A DNA stretch of 64,000 nt from Neelides folsomi (GCA_034687125.1 JAQGBZ010000069.1:62001-126000); one strand, 5' to 3'. Positions 1-12,454 are shown, counted from the first letter of the stretch. Translations and numbers: made by a program. Notes: a model not told the origin generated them from the letters alone.

Positions 1-460
1 TTGACCATGAATTTGAAAGATTTTCTCCGATCTGTGCTTTGAATCCGTAACTAAATTCATTTAAAATAATTAAAATAATTGTCAATATTTGTCTATAAAT
101 CTTATTTGAATAATCATTAGATGTAACGACGAAGTGAAAACTCATCGCGTCGTGAGTTACAATGACAAATGCGTGTTATTGGGAGATCCTTCAAGTGAAT
201 GTAAGCCTGGAGAAATCATTTATTTTAAAGAAGGTGAATTTCATCCTTCATGCGTCGTCGAATACGAAATGAAAAAATCATTTCAACTCGTCTGCAGAAA
301 AGGAAATAGAATCGATTATGAAAATAATTGCAGGTTCGATAACTTATATAACTACTGACATGCTTTTATTACAATTTTATTATTTAACTCTAACATTTTC
401 ATCTATTTTTTTAGAAACATAACGGACATCCCATACAAGCCAATTACTTATACAGAATAG
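1..460 (+). CDS. 3' end of a cysteine-rich, probably secreted protein (partial, 3 exons visible)
   Basis: Three exons join with matching phases: 1-46 (donor at 47), 121-333 and 415-460 (TAG at 458). The visible C-terminal part is about 100 residues with at least seven cysteines and no transmembrane helix, so it looks extracellular. The spacing around CKPGEIIYFKEGEFHPSC faintly recalls single-domain von Willebrand C proteins, but this is not a firm match. The 5' end lies outside the window, so a signal peptide cannot be checked. I do not recognise the family. Confidence 0.55.
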
Positions 461-956
461 TCGGAGTGGGGTATTTATACTTAATACGGATATTTATCTT
501 AAATACCTAAACATGCGATATCCTAATATATAAATACTATAGTATAAGGTTCTCTGTCAGCTAGACTTATTGTTAACGATGCCATTTAGTATATTATCTT
601 TGTATGTAATATACTAGTTAAAGTTTAAATGAATGTGCTTTTGGGGAGTATATTAATTTAAATATTAACTTTAATCCAACAACTGTAATGTCAAATGATT
701 CAAGATATTATTTCAATGATAACTGCTGAATTGCTTAATAATTTAATCAATATTTTAGATTAACGTGTCAATTTATGTTAAATATTATTCGTACCTTATA
801 ATCATTCTATTTATTTAAAGTGAAAAAAAAACGATTAAATAATATTTATAATTTAATTTAATTTTTTGTAAAAGACAATTTAATTTCAAATTATTCATAA
901 ACTACCTACAACAAACTACAATTAGATTATAAATAAAACTAATAAAACTCTACAAA
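461..956. other. Gene-free spacer
   Basis: AT-rich sequence between the Cys-rich gene and the astacin gene. It should hold the astacin promoter, but I see no convincing motif, RNA gene or repeat. Confidence 0.5.
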
Positions 957-2005
957 ATGTTTAAATACTCGTATTATTCAATATTTATATTCTTCGTTCT
1001 CTTCATTGCTCTATCTTCCCAGTGTCCATTAAAAGAGGTATGTCAAATGTGCATATTATTATGCAAGTATTAGTACATTTGTAAAGATTTAATATATTAA
1101 TTTTTGTATACACATTAATTATTCAGTCAGTCTGAAGACCGCATTTGAATTAATTTTGGGTTTATTATTAATATTAACAATAATTTGTAATATTATGTAC
1201 CAACTAAGGATGGACCAGCAGTTGAGTATAGAGACGCTACTGTCCACACTAACATCAACAACAACAGTCGAAATTTTTGGGTGAATCCATTTTATAAATG
1301 GCCAAAAGGTGTGATTCCCTATGTGATAAGCCCTGAATATTCTCCATCAGAGGTTGAACTCATTCGGTTTGCAATTTCTCATTGGGAGACTCAAACTTGT
1401 GTTCGGTTCGTTCCTCGAACTAATCAAAGAGATTATGCAGAAATTACTCCTAATGATGGGACAGATAGTTACTGCTATTGCTACGTGGGGAAAATTGGTG
1501 GAAAACAAGTGATGAAGATGTTTGGCGAATGCATGCGACAAGCTGCAATGGTTCATGAACTTGGACATCTCATTGGTTTTAATCATGAACATCAACGGCC
1601 GGATAGAGACGATTTTGTAAACATTAACTTACAACATGTCGATCCTCGTAATGAATTATATTTTTGAGATTGATTAACATACAATTAATTGAAAAATTGA
1701 TTTATGCACATTTTACATACTTTTGATATTCTTGAGCTTGTTTGAAAAATGGTGAATTTTTATTTTTAGCATTCCATTACGCTTTTGACAAATATAAATA
1801 CACGGAAGTGAACAACCATGGACAAGCGTATGACTACACAAGTGTTATGCAATATCCATATTACGCTTTTACTTCTTCGAGTGATCCGTCTAAAGCAGCC
1901 ATTACGCTTAAAGATGGTTCAATTGATCCTATAAGGGAAGAAGCTAAAGTCTTAAGCCCAGGAGATATTGTAAAAACCCAAGTTTATTACAACAATTGTC
2001 AATGA
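957..2005 (+). CDS. Astacin (M12A) zinc metalloprotease, secreted
   Basis: Exons 957-1037, 1209-1647 and 1770-2005 give 251 residues. Exon 1 encodes a signal peptide (hydrophobic run ending near ALSSQC). The catalytic domain starts near the WPKGVIPYVI stretch. The zinc motif HELGHLIGFNHEH is followed by RPDRDDF, as is diagnostic for astacins, and the Met-turn is SVMQYPYYAF with the zinc-ligating Tyr. Cysteines in the YCYCYVGKIGG segment and at FGECM match the family's inner disulfide. Astacins cleave extracellular or gut proteins. The prodomain is very short, with no FxGD cysteine-switch-like aspartate motif visible. Exon 1 is the least certain part because its acceptor (CTAAG) has a poor pyrimidine tract. 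There is no CUB or ShK tail. Confidence 0.85.
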
Positions 2006-2701
2006 TAAAGTCGATATGATTCCTCCAGTCAAATCAAATTAAATAATAAAATTACTAATACTTATAATTATTAATAAAATCATATAGAGGGTATTTAGTT
2101 TATATTCAAGATTTCATTGTTTCACTTGCACATTCAAATCGCATCAATAAAAATTACTTTACGCATGTATTTTTTACATACATACATTATACGTATGTAA
2201 AAGACTTTGAGACTTTGATTCACAAAGCCACTAGGTCTTGCCAATAAAGGTTTCGAGATTTGGAGAGAGAATTTGACTTGGCGAATTTATTTTATAAAAG
2301 AACTAAATAAATTGTTGAAACTGTATTAAAATGAAAGTTTACAATTAATTAACAATAAATATAATACGTAAATAATTTTTCGTTTCAAGATTTGTAACAA
2401 GCATTTGAACAATAGAGTTGACAGATAATTTGATTCAGCAAAAATCAAAAATATTAACGTCTGACCTGACAGACTTTGAGTTAGATATTTTGTAAACTTA
2501 TCTTCATTTTAATGATTTTCAAAATTGCTTAATGTCAATGTGGACTAAAGTAAGTGAGACATTGTTTGTTTAAATGTCTATTATTTGTATATTTTTATTA
2601 TTTTGTTATAAATAATAAGCCGTTTTGTCCTTTAATTTCAGGTTGAGTTAAAATGAGAGAAAAAGCTTAATTTTTTTGTGAATTTTTTAAAAAGTCAAAT
2701 A
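2006..2701. other. Gene-free spacer
   Basis: AT-rich. A short palindromic stretch with TACATACAT...TACGTATGTA lies near 2170-2205. Nothing coding is supported. Confidence 0.45.
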
Positions 2702-3409
2702 ATGTACTTTACACTTAAAGAGCTAAACGAATGGCTCGGGATCTCTGTTTACGAAATATTCGTATGGATTATGTAAGATTTAATAAGTACACAAATTATA
2801 ATATTTTATTAGATTCATAGATGAAAGAATATCGTACAATACAAATAATTTATTATCAAGTCTTCTGATTTCAATAAATTAATATTAAAATTAATAAATT
2901 TTTATTTCAGGAGTCTCGCCGTTTTCACAATATTTTTATGTATAAAGGAAACTGTTGGATTATCTTGGTTTGAGACTTTCATTCCTATATTTACCGGGAA
3001 TGCAGTTAATGCTTATTTTGTTACAACGGTAAGATAATAATTATTTTAGATATTTTTTAGATTCTGATGTGTATGATATGTATATATTTGATAATATATT
3101 TGATAAATAATAAATGTAAAAATGTAAATAGTATTATATATGTAAGATCAAGTTTGTTAAATAAATATCATCATAATTAATTAAAAATCTGAATTTTAGG
3201 TATTTCTTCGAATGAGTCTTGAGAAAAAGTTAAGGGCTGCTGGACTTCGAATGGCTTGGAGTCTCGTTCAACTTTTACTACTTTTTCTCTTTGAATTCTT
3301 TCTCTGCTCTCGTCTTGAAAAACCTCACACATTTGAGTTCGCTGAAGTCATGGCCCCAATGTTCATACTCTCTAAACTAATTATGATAAGGGCATGCCAA
3401 TTACATTAA
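2702..3409 (+). CDS. TMEM203: TMEM203 orthologue, small multi-pass ER membrane protein
   Basis: Exons 2702-2772, 2911-3028 and 3200-3409 join in phase to give 132 residues, against about 136 in vertebrate TMEM203. The N-terminus (MYFTLKELNEWLGISVYEIF) and the C-terminus (LIMIRACQLH) match the family ends, and LSWFETFIPIF matches the conserved centre. Four hydrophobic helices are visible. In vertebrates the protein sits in the ER, and roles in calcium handling and STING signalling have been reported; its role here is inferred only by orthology. The gene is compact with short introns and intact, and nothing in the flanks suggests regulation. Confidence 0.93.
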
Positions 3410-4469
3410 TCTTAAAATTTAACATTATTAAATATTATATTTAATTTATCGATTTCATTTATATTTGTGATTTTCTAAAATTATTTATTATTAAATGCAA
3501 TTTTGAGATATAATAGTAAAATTGTTTTTTCATTCTTTAATAATGCAATCACATTACATTACATTTATATTATTGTGATGGGACATGTGACATGATTACT
3601 AAATCTCATTATATCGGATTTGAGGACTTCATCTCGTATTATCTGTTTTTGGTCCTAACAATCAAGATACTCGACCAGACAACCCTCAAACTTTAAAAAA
3701 TAATGGCCAATTTCAAACTTTTATAACCCAAAAATATTTGGGATATAAAATATGATACTCATATCATTCATATAGAGTACATTACATACTGATAATTAAC
3801 ACAGAAAAGTAGAAGACAAAAAATTCAAATTATTTTGTATTCCTGTTTATTATTATTTATTTTGCTTAATCAATTAATCACTCACAATGTAGTAATAAGT
3901 ATTTGATATTGACCTATGTAATTATTAGAGATTATTATACTTAATATCATTAACAAATTTCCCATTCACTAATTTTGTCAATTCAATAAATACATATTTT
4001 ACTCATCAATTAAGGCATTGAGATCTAAATGTATAATATACTGTAAATGCGTAATTTATTTTGCTTCAAAAGAAATGAATTTTTATGTAACCGCAATAGT
4101 AAATACCCAGAATAAGAAGCAGCATTATTTTACATTTAAAGTAGATTTCAATTTCTAAATGGCACTAATTTGCTTGCATCACAATTCATAATTGAACAAT
4201 GCATACCTAAGTACCCATTACAAATTGGTACAATGATTATTGTATCCAATAAGCCAATAATACATAAAACACCTCACAAAATTAGTAAAAATTGTAAAAG
4301 ATAATCTCATTCAATTCAATGTAAAGTTTATTTGGATTTATGAACAATGAATCGATTTTCAATAATAAAAACCAAAAGTATAAATTGGATTGAACAAGTT
4401 ATATAAAAATATCATAATCGTTTTAAGAATTTATTGATAATAAAGTAGAGTATAAACTCTAAAACAAAG
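3410..4469. other. Gene-free spacer
   Basis: About 1 kb of AT-rich sequence without a credible open frame, RNA gene or clear repeat. Confidence 0.45.
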
Positions 4470-5334
4470 ATGAATATTTTATTTTTCTTATCATCCGCTA
4501 TTTTGGTCCAATTGGTATGTTTATATTAACTTATTTGAAATTTTAGCAAATAATATTATATTCTCGATTTTAGATTGGTGTGAGTCTTTCAGGAGCTGCC
4601 CAAATGACCAAATATTATGTTCCAAACGAAACCGATAAAACTTTCAAGAGTAAAGAAACCGTTGATATACAAACTTGCAAAAAGGCATCAATTGCCAAAG
4701 TTAAAAAAGACTTTGCAGTGCAAATTAGAGACGAAGGCAGCGGCAGATTGAAGGATAATACGTAATATATTATACATAATTATTAATTATAAATGTCACT
4801 AAATATTTGATGTAACTATTTAGTGTTAAAATATTTAACAATGATCACCGTTTAATTCAAAATTCTTAGAATCGTGAACCTTGATTGCTGTGATGGTGCA
4901 AAGAATGCCAAGAATTTTGATTGTTTCGCTAAAGGAAAATTTCCCGTTGGTTCAAAGGACAACAGACTTTCTCTGTTTACTTCGATCGGTATTAACTTTT
5001 TTTATTAAGTTTTAAAACTTAAAGCCTTGAGATTATCTTAATCTTGAAGTTTTAATTTTATTTTGATTGAATAAGTAATTTTTCGTTTTGAATAGCTGTA
5101 AAGAAAGGGAGCCCGCTTAAATTCGGAGCAACCGTTATGGTGAACGAGTTAAAGAACTTCAAACTCCCCAATGGAAAAACCCATAATGGATGTGTAAAGG
5201 TTGATGACGACTGTGGATCTTGCAAGAGCAATGATCAAATTGATTTGTTTGTTGACAAGCTCCAATACTACGAATCCAAATTCCCAGGCACTGTTACATA
5301 TAAAGCACAAAAATGCACAGTAAATAAATATTAA
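4470..5334 (+). CDS. Secreted ML/NPC2-like lipid-binding candidate
   Basis: Exons 4470-4514, 4574-4761, 4870-4988 and 5096-5334 give 196 residues. The N-terminus is a signal peptide (MNILFFLSSAILVQL). The mature part is a single domain with paired cysteines. The order C..l..G, hydrophobic F-T-S-I strand, NELKNFKLP, then GC..V..DCGSC, then FPGTVTYKAQKC resembles the ML (MD-2/NPC2) fold, whose members bind sterols or other lipids. This rests on cysteine pattern and strand order only; overall similarity is weak and the domain carries an N-terminal extension of about 60 residues. An unrelated secreted beta-sandwich is possible. Splice phases all agree, so the gene model is firmer than the family call. 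Confidence 0.7.
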
Positions 5335-8118
5335 ATGAAACATATTTAAACATTATTAATTGATCATTTTTGTGGATATCCAAATTACGCAAAATAAATT
5401 TTCCCCATTTGATTTTTATATTGAAATTTTATTATGTCTTGAAAGAGATGTGGAATAGTTTGGAAATAACAATTACAACAATTTTTGAATCATGGAAGAG
5501 ACCTTGTCAAACCGTTATCAACATGGAGGGGATAACCCTTATTAATTAACCACGCACGGTGAGTAAATAGGAGCGCATAATCCTTGTACATATATTACAT
5601 ACATACCTACTTACATCATCACTTTATTACATCATACCTTTTGTACGTACTAAATGCACTTTCTCGATGTAATATCATAAGGATGCTAAACTAATAAGAT
5701 GCTTATTAGATATATACAATTCAATTTTGAAGAATATGAGACATTTGAAAATTAGTGGAATCTAAAAATTGAAAGTTGGATGGCGCGAGTTCAAATTACA
5801 TTTTTTATGGAATGATCTGGAAAGTGAAAGAATGAAAATAAAGGAAAGAGATGAAAAGACGAAATTGGTTTCACTTGTTGCATCATCCTTCCTTATAGTT
5901 TAACTCCTCTGTTTATTTACTCAAAGCCATTGTGACAATTGTGAATGTACAACAAGTTACTATTCAGCACACAAAATCTATATACACACTAGCAGGCCAT
6001 GCCAGAATAAGATTTAAATTTCATCTAATTAAGAAAATAAAGATGACGGATGTATAATAAACATTTTATATCAAAGAATGACTGTTGAGATTTATTCTAA
6101 ATTCGCCATTTTCTCAAACACGCCTATACAAATACATGCAGATTTGAACCTCGCGGGTTAACAGTGTTCCCCATGGCTTTTGAACATGGGAGTTGGTGGG
6201 TAACTTAAGAAGACTGTTCTAAACAAGTTGTCAAAGTTTGGTTACTCAGCCATTTTCAAAAAATTTCAAAAAACGTTTGTTCTTCTCTGGCAATACATGC
6301 AGTTTTAAAACCTCGCGGTTTTACAGTGTTTCTCACGTCTTTCAAACATTGGGCTTGGTAATAACTTAAAAAGACTGCTAAACATGCTTTCAAGGTTTGG
6401 TTAGGGGAAACTCCGCCATTTTCAAAATATTTTCAAAAAACGTTTGTCCTCTTATGCCCATACATGAAGCTTTAAAAACTCGCGGGCTATGGAAAAAAAC
6501 TTTTGTTCTACTATACAAATGCAAGTAAAAGAAATTACATTAATATATCATATATTTAATTTTTAAATATTTTAATGTTATTTATTGATTATTAATTTAA
6601 AATAATTAAAAGTTTAAAATAAAAAAAGAATTTTAATATAGTCAAAGTTCGTCTGGAATAATGGCCGCATAAGTTACACTGCCTGATGTGTTTTAATTAA
6701 TTCTATGATTGAGATTACGAATATGATAATGGTTAAAGGTGTTAAACTATAATAGAGGAATTATAGTAGATAAAATTAAAATTTATATTGCTCTATTTTA
6801 AATTGTTTTTAACAAACTGATCGACTTCCCATTGATGCTTATTTCATTTTACTAAATTGGTTTTCTTCCTTCTCCATTTCACGTTCTTATATTCTTTCTG
6901 ATTTATTAAGTAAGATAGAAAGGAAGGATTATGATGTAAAAATAATAATAAATTCCGGCCGGCGACTCCTAAATGAAACGTGATGAAACGAGAAAATTAC
7001 GTTTCATGTTTGAAATTTATCAGATAAATTCCTCTAATTTTATTATGTAGGTATGGAACAAATAAATGAAAGTTATGTTGAATGGGGATGATAATGGGAA
7101 TAAATAAATGATGAAATAGCCTGAAAGTTTATGATCGGGAAACGTGCGCGCGCGAACCAACATTGACGGGGAATATGAGACATTGTCGGGTTCCATTGAC
7201 CCTTCCCTTATCTAATATTTTGAGCCAATAAACAAATATTTGCAAAAACGTTATAATCACGAAATACCGCTAGTAATAATTACAGAATATATTAATTGTT
7301 TAAATTAATTTCCCAGTTGAGTACAAAGGATTGGTTTGTTAATTCATGTTATTTTAAAACAACTTTTTATGATCTACAACATAGAAAGCTAAGATCAATC
7401 GCTTGTACCATTGCAGATCTGGGTCATTCCCGTGTATTTTAGGCAGGGAATTTAAGTGGGAATTTTAAAATTATGGAAACGGTGGGCGAAATTGGATAAT
7501 TCTTAGCCAATTGCATATTTCGAATTTATCCTAAACTATTACAGTAAATTAAAAATGCTTTGTCGCAATCAAACGTCATGGACTTAATATTTTTTGGAAT
7601 TAAATTAGCCAACTTTTATTTTCACAACTTTTGCATTTTTATATTCATTACTGTAAATAAAAAAACAATTGTAATTTATTAGATGCATTGTACAATTTTA
7701 CATCAACTAAAATTGTAAGACGTAATCTTATAAAAATCTATTTGCATAAACAGGTTAATAAATAATTGTAAAAAACGCAGGACCAGTTTGTTAATTTATC
7801 TTCATAAAAAGTTGAACTTGAATCGCGGATATTTGTTTTCATGAAACACCTCGTTCCTCATACGGGAAAAATGTATAACCTGCGTTTTCATAATATAAAT
7901 TCCCAAACCCCCAATATTTATTAGATGAACCTTGCCCTTATTAAATTTCCCTTTTGTTTCATCTTAAAATATATATTAATTAAATTCAAATTCATTTATA
8001 TAAAACTATTTAATTATTTAACTTTAAATTATTAAAAGCAACATGAAGGTCGAATATCATCAAAATCATTTAACTCCATAATCTTCCAAAGTAGATAATC
8101 AAATAAATCTTAAGCAAA
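5335..8118. other. Long gene-free region with scattered repeats
   Basis: About 2.8 kb with no coding frame that I can support. It contains the degenerate tandem repeat at 6127-6525 (listed separately). The remainder is AT-rich, with a short GC-rich spot near 7140-7150 (gcgcgcgcg). It probably includes the promoter of the downstream GPCR. Confidence 0.5.
6127..6525. repeat. Degenerate tandem repeat, unit about 160-170 bp, about 2.4 copies
   Basis: Units begin with ATACATGMAG...CCTCGCGG at 6132, 6292 and about 6460, so the spacing is about 161 and 168 bp. Each full unit also carries ACAGTGTT, CTTAAGAAGACTG-like, CAAAGTTTGGTTA-like and the CATTTTCAAAA...AAACGTTTGT segments in the same order. 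The third copy is truncated after the CTCGCGGG block. No coding potential. Confidence 0.75.
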
Positions 8119-10743
8119 ATGATTCACAAGCAGTATTATATTATTTTAGTTTTAAATTGTGCTTTAGTTTTTGCGTCTGAATTTGAAGGCGCAGAATTAA
8201 CAGTGATAGAAGTTCCGATATGCAAAAACTCTGAATGGCAATAGGAAGAAAACGATCAAAATATTGATCAAAATATGTTAGTCCATTTTGGTGATTTTTC
8301 TTTTTATAATGTTAAAACGAATGTTTCAGAAATTCCCAAGTAAGAATTAACATTAATTTAACATTAATCAAAAATATTTTCTGACAGGGCCGTGCCGTGA
8401 AAAAAAATTTGCCTTAAGGTCCTGGGCGAGCTACATTAAAAAGTTGACCTAGGTTAAATCCATAATATCTAGTGTATATACGGATTTTAAAAAAAGGCCC
8501 TCTGAGGGCTTAAGACCCTAGGCAGCCGCCCAGCTCGCCCACCCCTTGTCACTGCCCTGTTCTTATATATTGTATTTTCACTTTTAAAACTTTGCAGGTT
8601 TTCTTATCAATCCGTGAACCTTAATTGTTCAGTAACTCACACACTAGTTGCTTACAATCAACTCAATTTCATGCAAAAAATGAAAAGCGCTTCTGGAAAT
8701 TTGAATAAAACAGAAACTCAATTTTGCTTTAGGTGAATTTTTGAAATTTACATTATCATTTAATAAAATGAAAATAAGATGAATTTTTGATCATTTAATT
8801 AATTAGGTTGAATCCTCAAATAGAATTGGTCGTATGCGAAGATATAATTTATGAAGATTTGGAATTAATTCCAAAATGCTGCAATTGGGGTGAATCTGTA
8901 ATTTGGAATCATCCCGACAATTGTTCAACTTCCAATTTCACCTCATCAACATCCATTGATTCAAATTATTCGTTTTACAAACGTTCGCCGTCCTGCGTCA
9001 AAAATGGTTTCATGATTTCTAATGTTAGGATGAGCATTTATTCCAATCAAGGGCCAGTTACATTCACAAATCATTAAACACAATTAAAAATCTTAATATT
9101 TTTTGGTAATATTTTATATTTTTAATTAATAATTATTTCTTAATTATCTAATTGTAAATAGAAAAACACTAATGAACTCATTGGACAAAATCCATTACTG
9201 CGTTGATGGAATTGAAGAGGAAGAAAATTTTCATACAATTTATTATTGCAGTGATCGTTGGCCGGTTGAAGAGTTTGGAGCGACAGTAACTGCTGCTTTA
9301 ATTTAAAATATAACTTTTAATCAATTATTAATGTATTTAATAAAATAATTTTTTGATTTTTAGGATTTCGAAAAATGGTTTATTCTTACCATTTTCATTA
9401 TTTCAAGCTGTTTCTTCACATTATCAGGAGCCATTTACTTGGCTTTGTGGAAATATCAAACTGTCCATTCTTGGGCTCAATTCTTTTATATAATTTCCCA
9501 ATTAACTTTTACAATAACTTTCGTCATAGCTGGTTTGTTTCCTGAAAATCCAAACGACCTTTGCACTGTTTATCATTTCACAAGTATTTTTATTAATCAA
9601 AAAATATTGAACAGCATTAGTTCTTAATTTGTTTAATTATGAATTCAATGATGGGTCAAAATAACTTTTCTTTCATTTTAAAGTTCTGTTTATTTATCGA
9701 TTGGCGGCAAATACTCTTTTTGCTTGGCTTACAATTCTAAGTTTTGATCTAACGTTATGTTTCTGGTATGTTTGTAAAATTAATAATTTCACGAAAAATT
9801 TAGATTAATTGAAAATACCATAGAAAGATAATATTTGTATTATTAATTTGTTAATTTGCTTAAATATTATAGGAAATTAGAACCCCAAGTGTCAACTTCA
9901 AAGGGAAAGAAAAAATTAATAATTTATGCTCTCGTATGCTGTGGAATTCCATTAATCTTCAATTCACTCAATTTCCTTTATGGATACGTTTACATGTAAT
10001 TGTAATTTAATTATTTCTAAAATATACCCGACTGATTATATATAGATTTTCACTTTACAATTTGTAGGAATCCCAAGGATAATAATTGTTTCATAACCCC
10101 TCGCGTTTTTGGTGAATACGTTCGATACGCTCTTGTATTTTTCAATATTGGATGCTTTTGGACTACACTTGTTTTAATTATTAAACACAAAATGAAGACT
10201 GGAATAGTGAGAGAAAACCAAGAAAAAGAATGCTGGGGAAAATTGTAAGTTTTATTTTCCCATGTGTAATAAATTATAAACACAATCAATTTTTTTTAAA
10301 TAGATTCATTAATTTAAAAAAATATATATTGATTAAAAATATTAAAAAATATTTTTTTCAGAATACGATTGCTTGTCCGCCTGAGTATTGTGACTGGTGG
10401 AGCTTATGTTCCGATCATGTTTGAAATCTTTTTTGGAAGCGTCAGGAATAGACATCCACCTTGGTACATTTACGTAATCAGAACTTCGGGACCCCTCCAG
10501 GGAATTTTCTTCTTTATTGTCTATTGCTGCAATAAGAAAACTATGAATCGGCTGGAGCAGAAATACCCATGGACTAAAAACGTCATCCCTGCCTTTTCTA
10601 GAAGCATTTCAAGCGGTCAAAATCGGCGGGAGTCAACCCCAATGGCAAATTCAAATTCAACGTGTAGTACAAAAATTCTTATAAGAAAGGAAAGCTCCCA
10701 ATCGATCGACATTAATATTAACGAAACGAGAAATACGAACTGA
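8119..10743 (+). CDS. Methuselah-like class B GPCR, carrying two apparent lesions
   Basis: Nine exons: 8119-8339, 8598-8732, 8807-about 9076, 9162-9285, 9364-9583, 9684-9765, 9873-9995, 10068-10244 and 10362-10743. A signal peptide (MIHKQYYIILVLNCALVFAS) precedes a Cys-rich ectodomain of Methuselah type, then seven helices; the last loop and helix contain SGPLQGIFFFIVYCCNK, typical of class B receptors. Intron phases agree from exon 4 to the end. Two problems: an in-frame TAG at 8242-8244 in exon 1, and no usable donor in the required phase at the end of exon 3 (the frame runs into TAA at 9075). Methuselah-type receptors respond to peptides in Drosophila; the ligand here is unknown. Either the gene is recently inactivated, the consensus has errors, or readthrough and an odd junction are used. 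Confidence 0.75.
8385..8559. mobile_element. Small inverted-repeat element (MITE-like) in GPCR intron 1
   Basis: The ends CAGGGCCGTG (8385) and CACTGCCCTG (to 8559) are near-perfect inverted repeats. Inside, CTTAAGGTCCTGGGCGAGCT pairs with AGCTCGCCCACC-side sequence further right. The segment is GC-rich compared with its surroundings. No clean target-site duplication is visible, so the superfamily is open. Confidence 0.6.
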
Positions 10744-11723
10744 AAATTATTAAGAAGCTAGAATATAAAATGTGAATAAATAGATTCTTTTATACTTACT
10801 TTTAATTTATTATTTCATTTTATTAACATTGGTTTTATAGTAATATTTTAATCTAATCCGATCTCGTCTCATGTATTCATAATTTGAGCATTGTATCATT
10901 AATTTCATTAAGCTATCATTTAATGTAAATTCCCTCTACTGGTGATCTAATCATTCTCATGTGTTGACATTGACATTAACATTACTCCATAAATTTTATA
11001 AAGAGTTGGCTACTCTATTATAACTTATAACTTCTTTATCATAAAGAACATCATACTGTTTTATCATAACGTATTTACACTCGACTATGATGCCTTTAAA
11101 CGTTTAAACATATTCGATTTGATCACTGATCACTACATAAAAATCCTGAATCCATTAGGTTTATTATGGGGATATTCATATATTGTACTATTGAGTAATA
11201 GTAATATAGATTAAAAAGTGTTAAAACGAGTAATAGTATTTTAGATTATACCAGAGTATTAAAAAAACTGATATGTGAACTAACAAGTGACGTTAATGTA
11301 CACATGGAACCTTGGTCTGCTACATTAATATGAATAAATATACCTTTCATCATCATATATTGTAGTATCTATAAGTTCACATAGCATTTTGCGACTGGTT
11401 TTTTGCTTCAAGTTTGAAGAGGTGTCGACTAGGCATTCATACCAATTATAAATGCGTGTGGTCGTCCCAACATCAGTTCAATTTTATCAATTCCAACGTA
11501 TCGTAAAATCAACTCCGTCGCGTTTAATTTCTGGTTTACGTGTGAAAAATTGAGTATACCGGTTAGAGTAAAGATCTTACTACTATAATCGCTAAAATGT
11601 AAAAACTTTAATAAGGATATTAAAGTAATAACAGAAAATGTTAAATTTTTCAAAATCTGGATCTGCAAATTCGATTAAGCTTTTTAATGTTGGAGTGGGA
11701 AAAAATGGAAGAATTATTATTAC

Positions 11724-11785
11724 TATTTCATGCAAATAAGTCAAGTACGTCGGAAACGGCGTCAACGAAGTAAAAGAAAGATTAA
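11724..11785. repeat. Copy 1 of a dispersed ~60-bp repeat
   Basis: Shares TATTTCATGCAAATAAGTCA, then AAACGGCGTCAANGAAGTAA, with 18474-18539 in the same orientation. The similarity stops abruptly on both sides. The two copies flank the IR gene and its pseudogene, about 6.75 kb apart. Confidence 0.7.
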
Positions 11786-11932
11786 ATCGAACTCCTTAAA
11801 ATTGGAACAATCAAACGATACAATCTTAATTTATTTACCTTAATTTTACATTATGTAGTTTATGGATTATTTATAAGTACTTAAAGGGTGGGCGATAAGT
11901 TGTTTTCTTTTTTAGATAAGCAATCCTATTAG

Positions 11933-12181
11933 TTATTAGAAAGAAAGCAATTTATAGCCACCCCGAACATAGCGAAAATCAACGACGATCATTGTCTTGT
12001 CATTGTTAAATGTGTTGAACAACAAAGATCAAAATACGGATCCACCAAAGAATTACAAAAATGCATAGATATTTATGGCCGCCATTGCTTTAGTATTGTT
12101 CATAGTGCTAGTTTTTATAAAACTAAAAACTTTCGATTGGAGTCAGAGCGGGAAACAAGAAATACCCAAACTGAGATTTGA
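11933..12181 (+). other. Orphan open frame of 82 codons, possible exon or element remnant
   Basis: An open frame without its own ATG follows a possible acceptor (CCTATTAG) and ends at TGA 12179-12181. It encodes a Cys/Lys-rich stretch including NIAKINDDHCLVIVKC and CIDIYGRHCFSIVH. Codon content is less AT-biased than the flanks, which suggests past coding use, for example a transposon-derived protein. I cannot assign a family, and no matching neighbour exon was found. Confidence 0.25.
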
Positions 12182-12454
12182 ATATTTTTGTATTGCAAAT
12201 TTGCTAAATGATGTTAGCTAATATATTTTAACTTTATGTGTGAATTAAACGCTCAATTTATTCTTTAAGTATTTATTCAAACAACTGTGATATAGTGAAA
12301 TTTTAATTAAAATACATAAAGTACTATGCATCCAAAATGTGCAAAAATAATAAAGAAATGTTTCAATATTATTACATTATAATTTTACACTTTATTTTGT
12401 GAATGTACTACTTTTAATTTTACTTATAAATATAATTATTTTATTTATTGTAAT

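Larger units (their letters stand above)
10744..12454. other. Mostly gene-free region before the IR gene
   Basis: Apart from a dispersed repeat at 11724-11785 and an orphan open frame at 11933-12181 (both listed), I see only AT-rich sequence. A minus-strand frame at 11429-11668 (79 codons) has no family resemblance and no splice context. Confidence 0.4.

Noticed and set aside
11429..11668. Minus-strand frame of 79 codons near the IR gene
   Set aside because: No family resemblance, no splice partners and composition close to background; too weak to call a gene.
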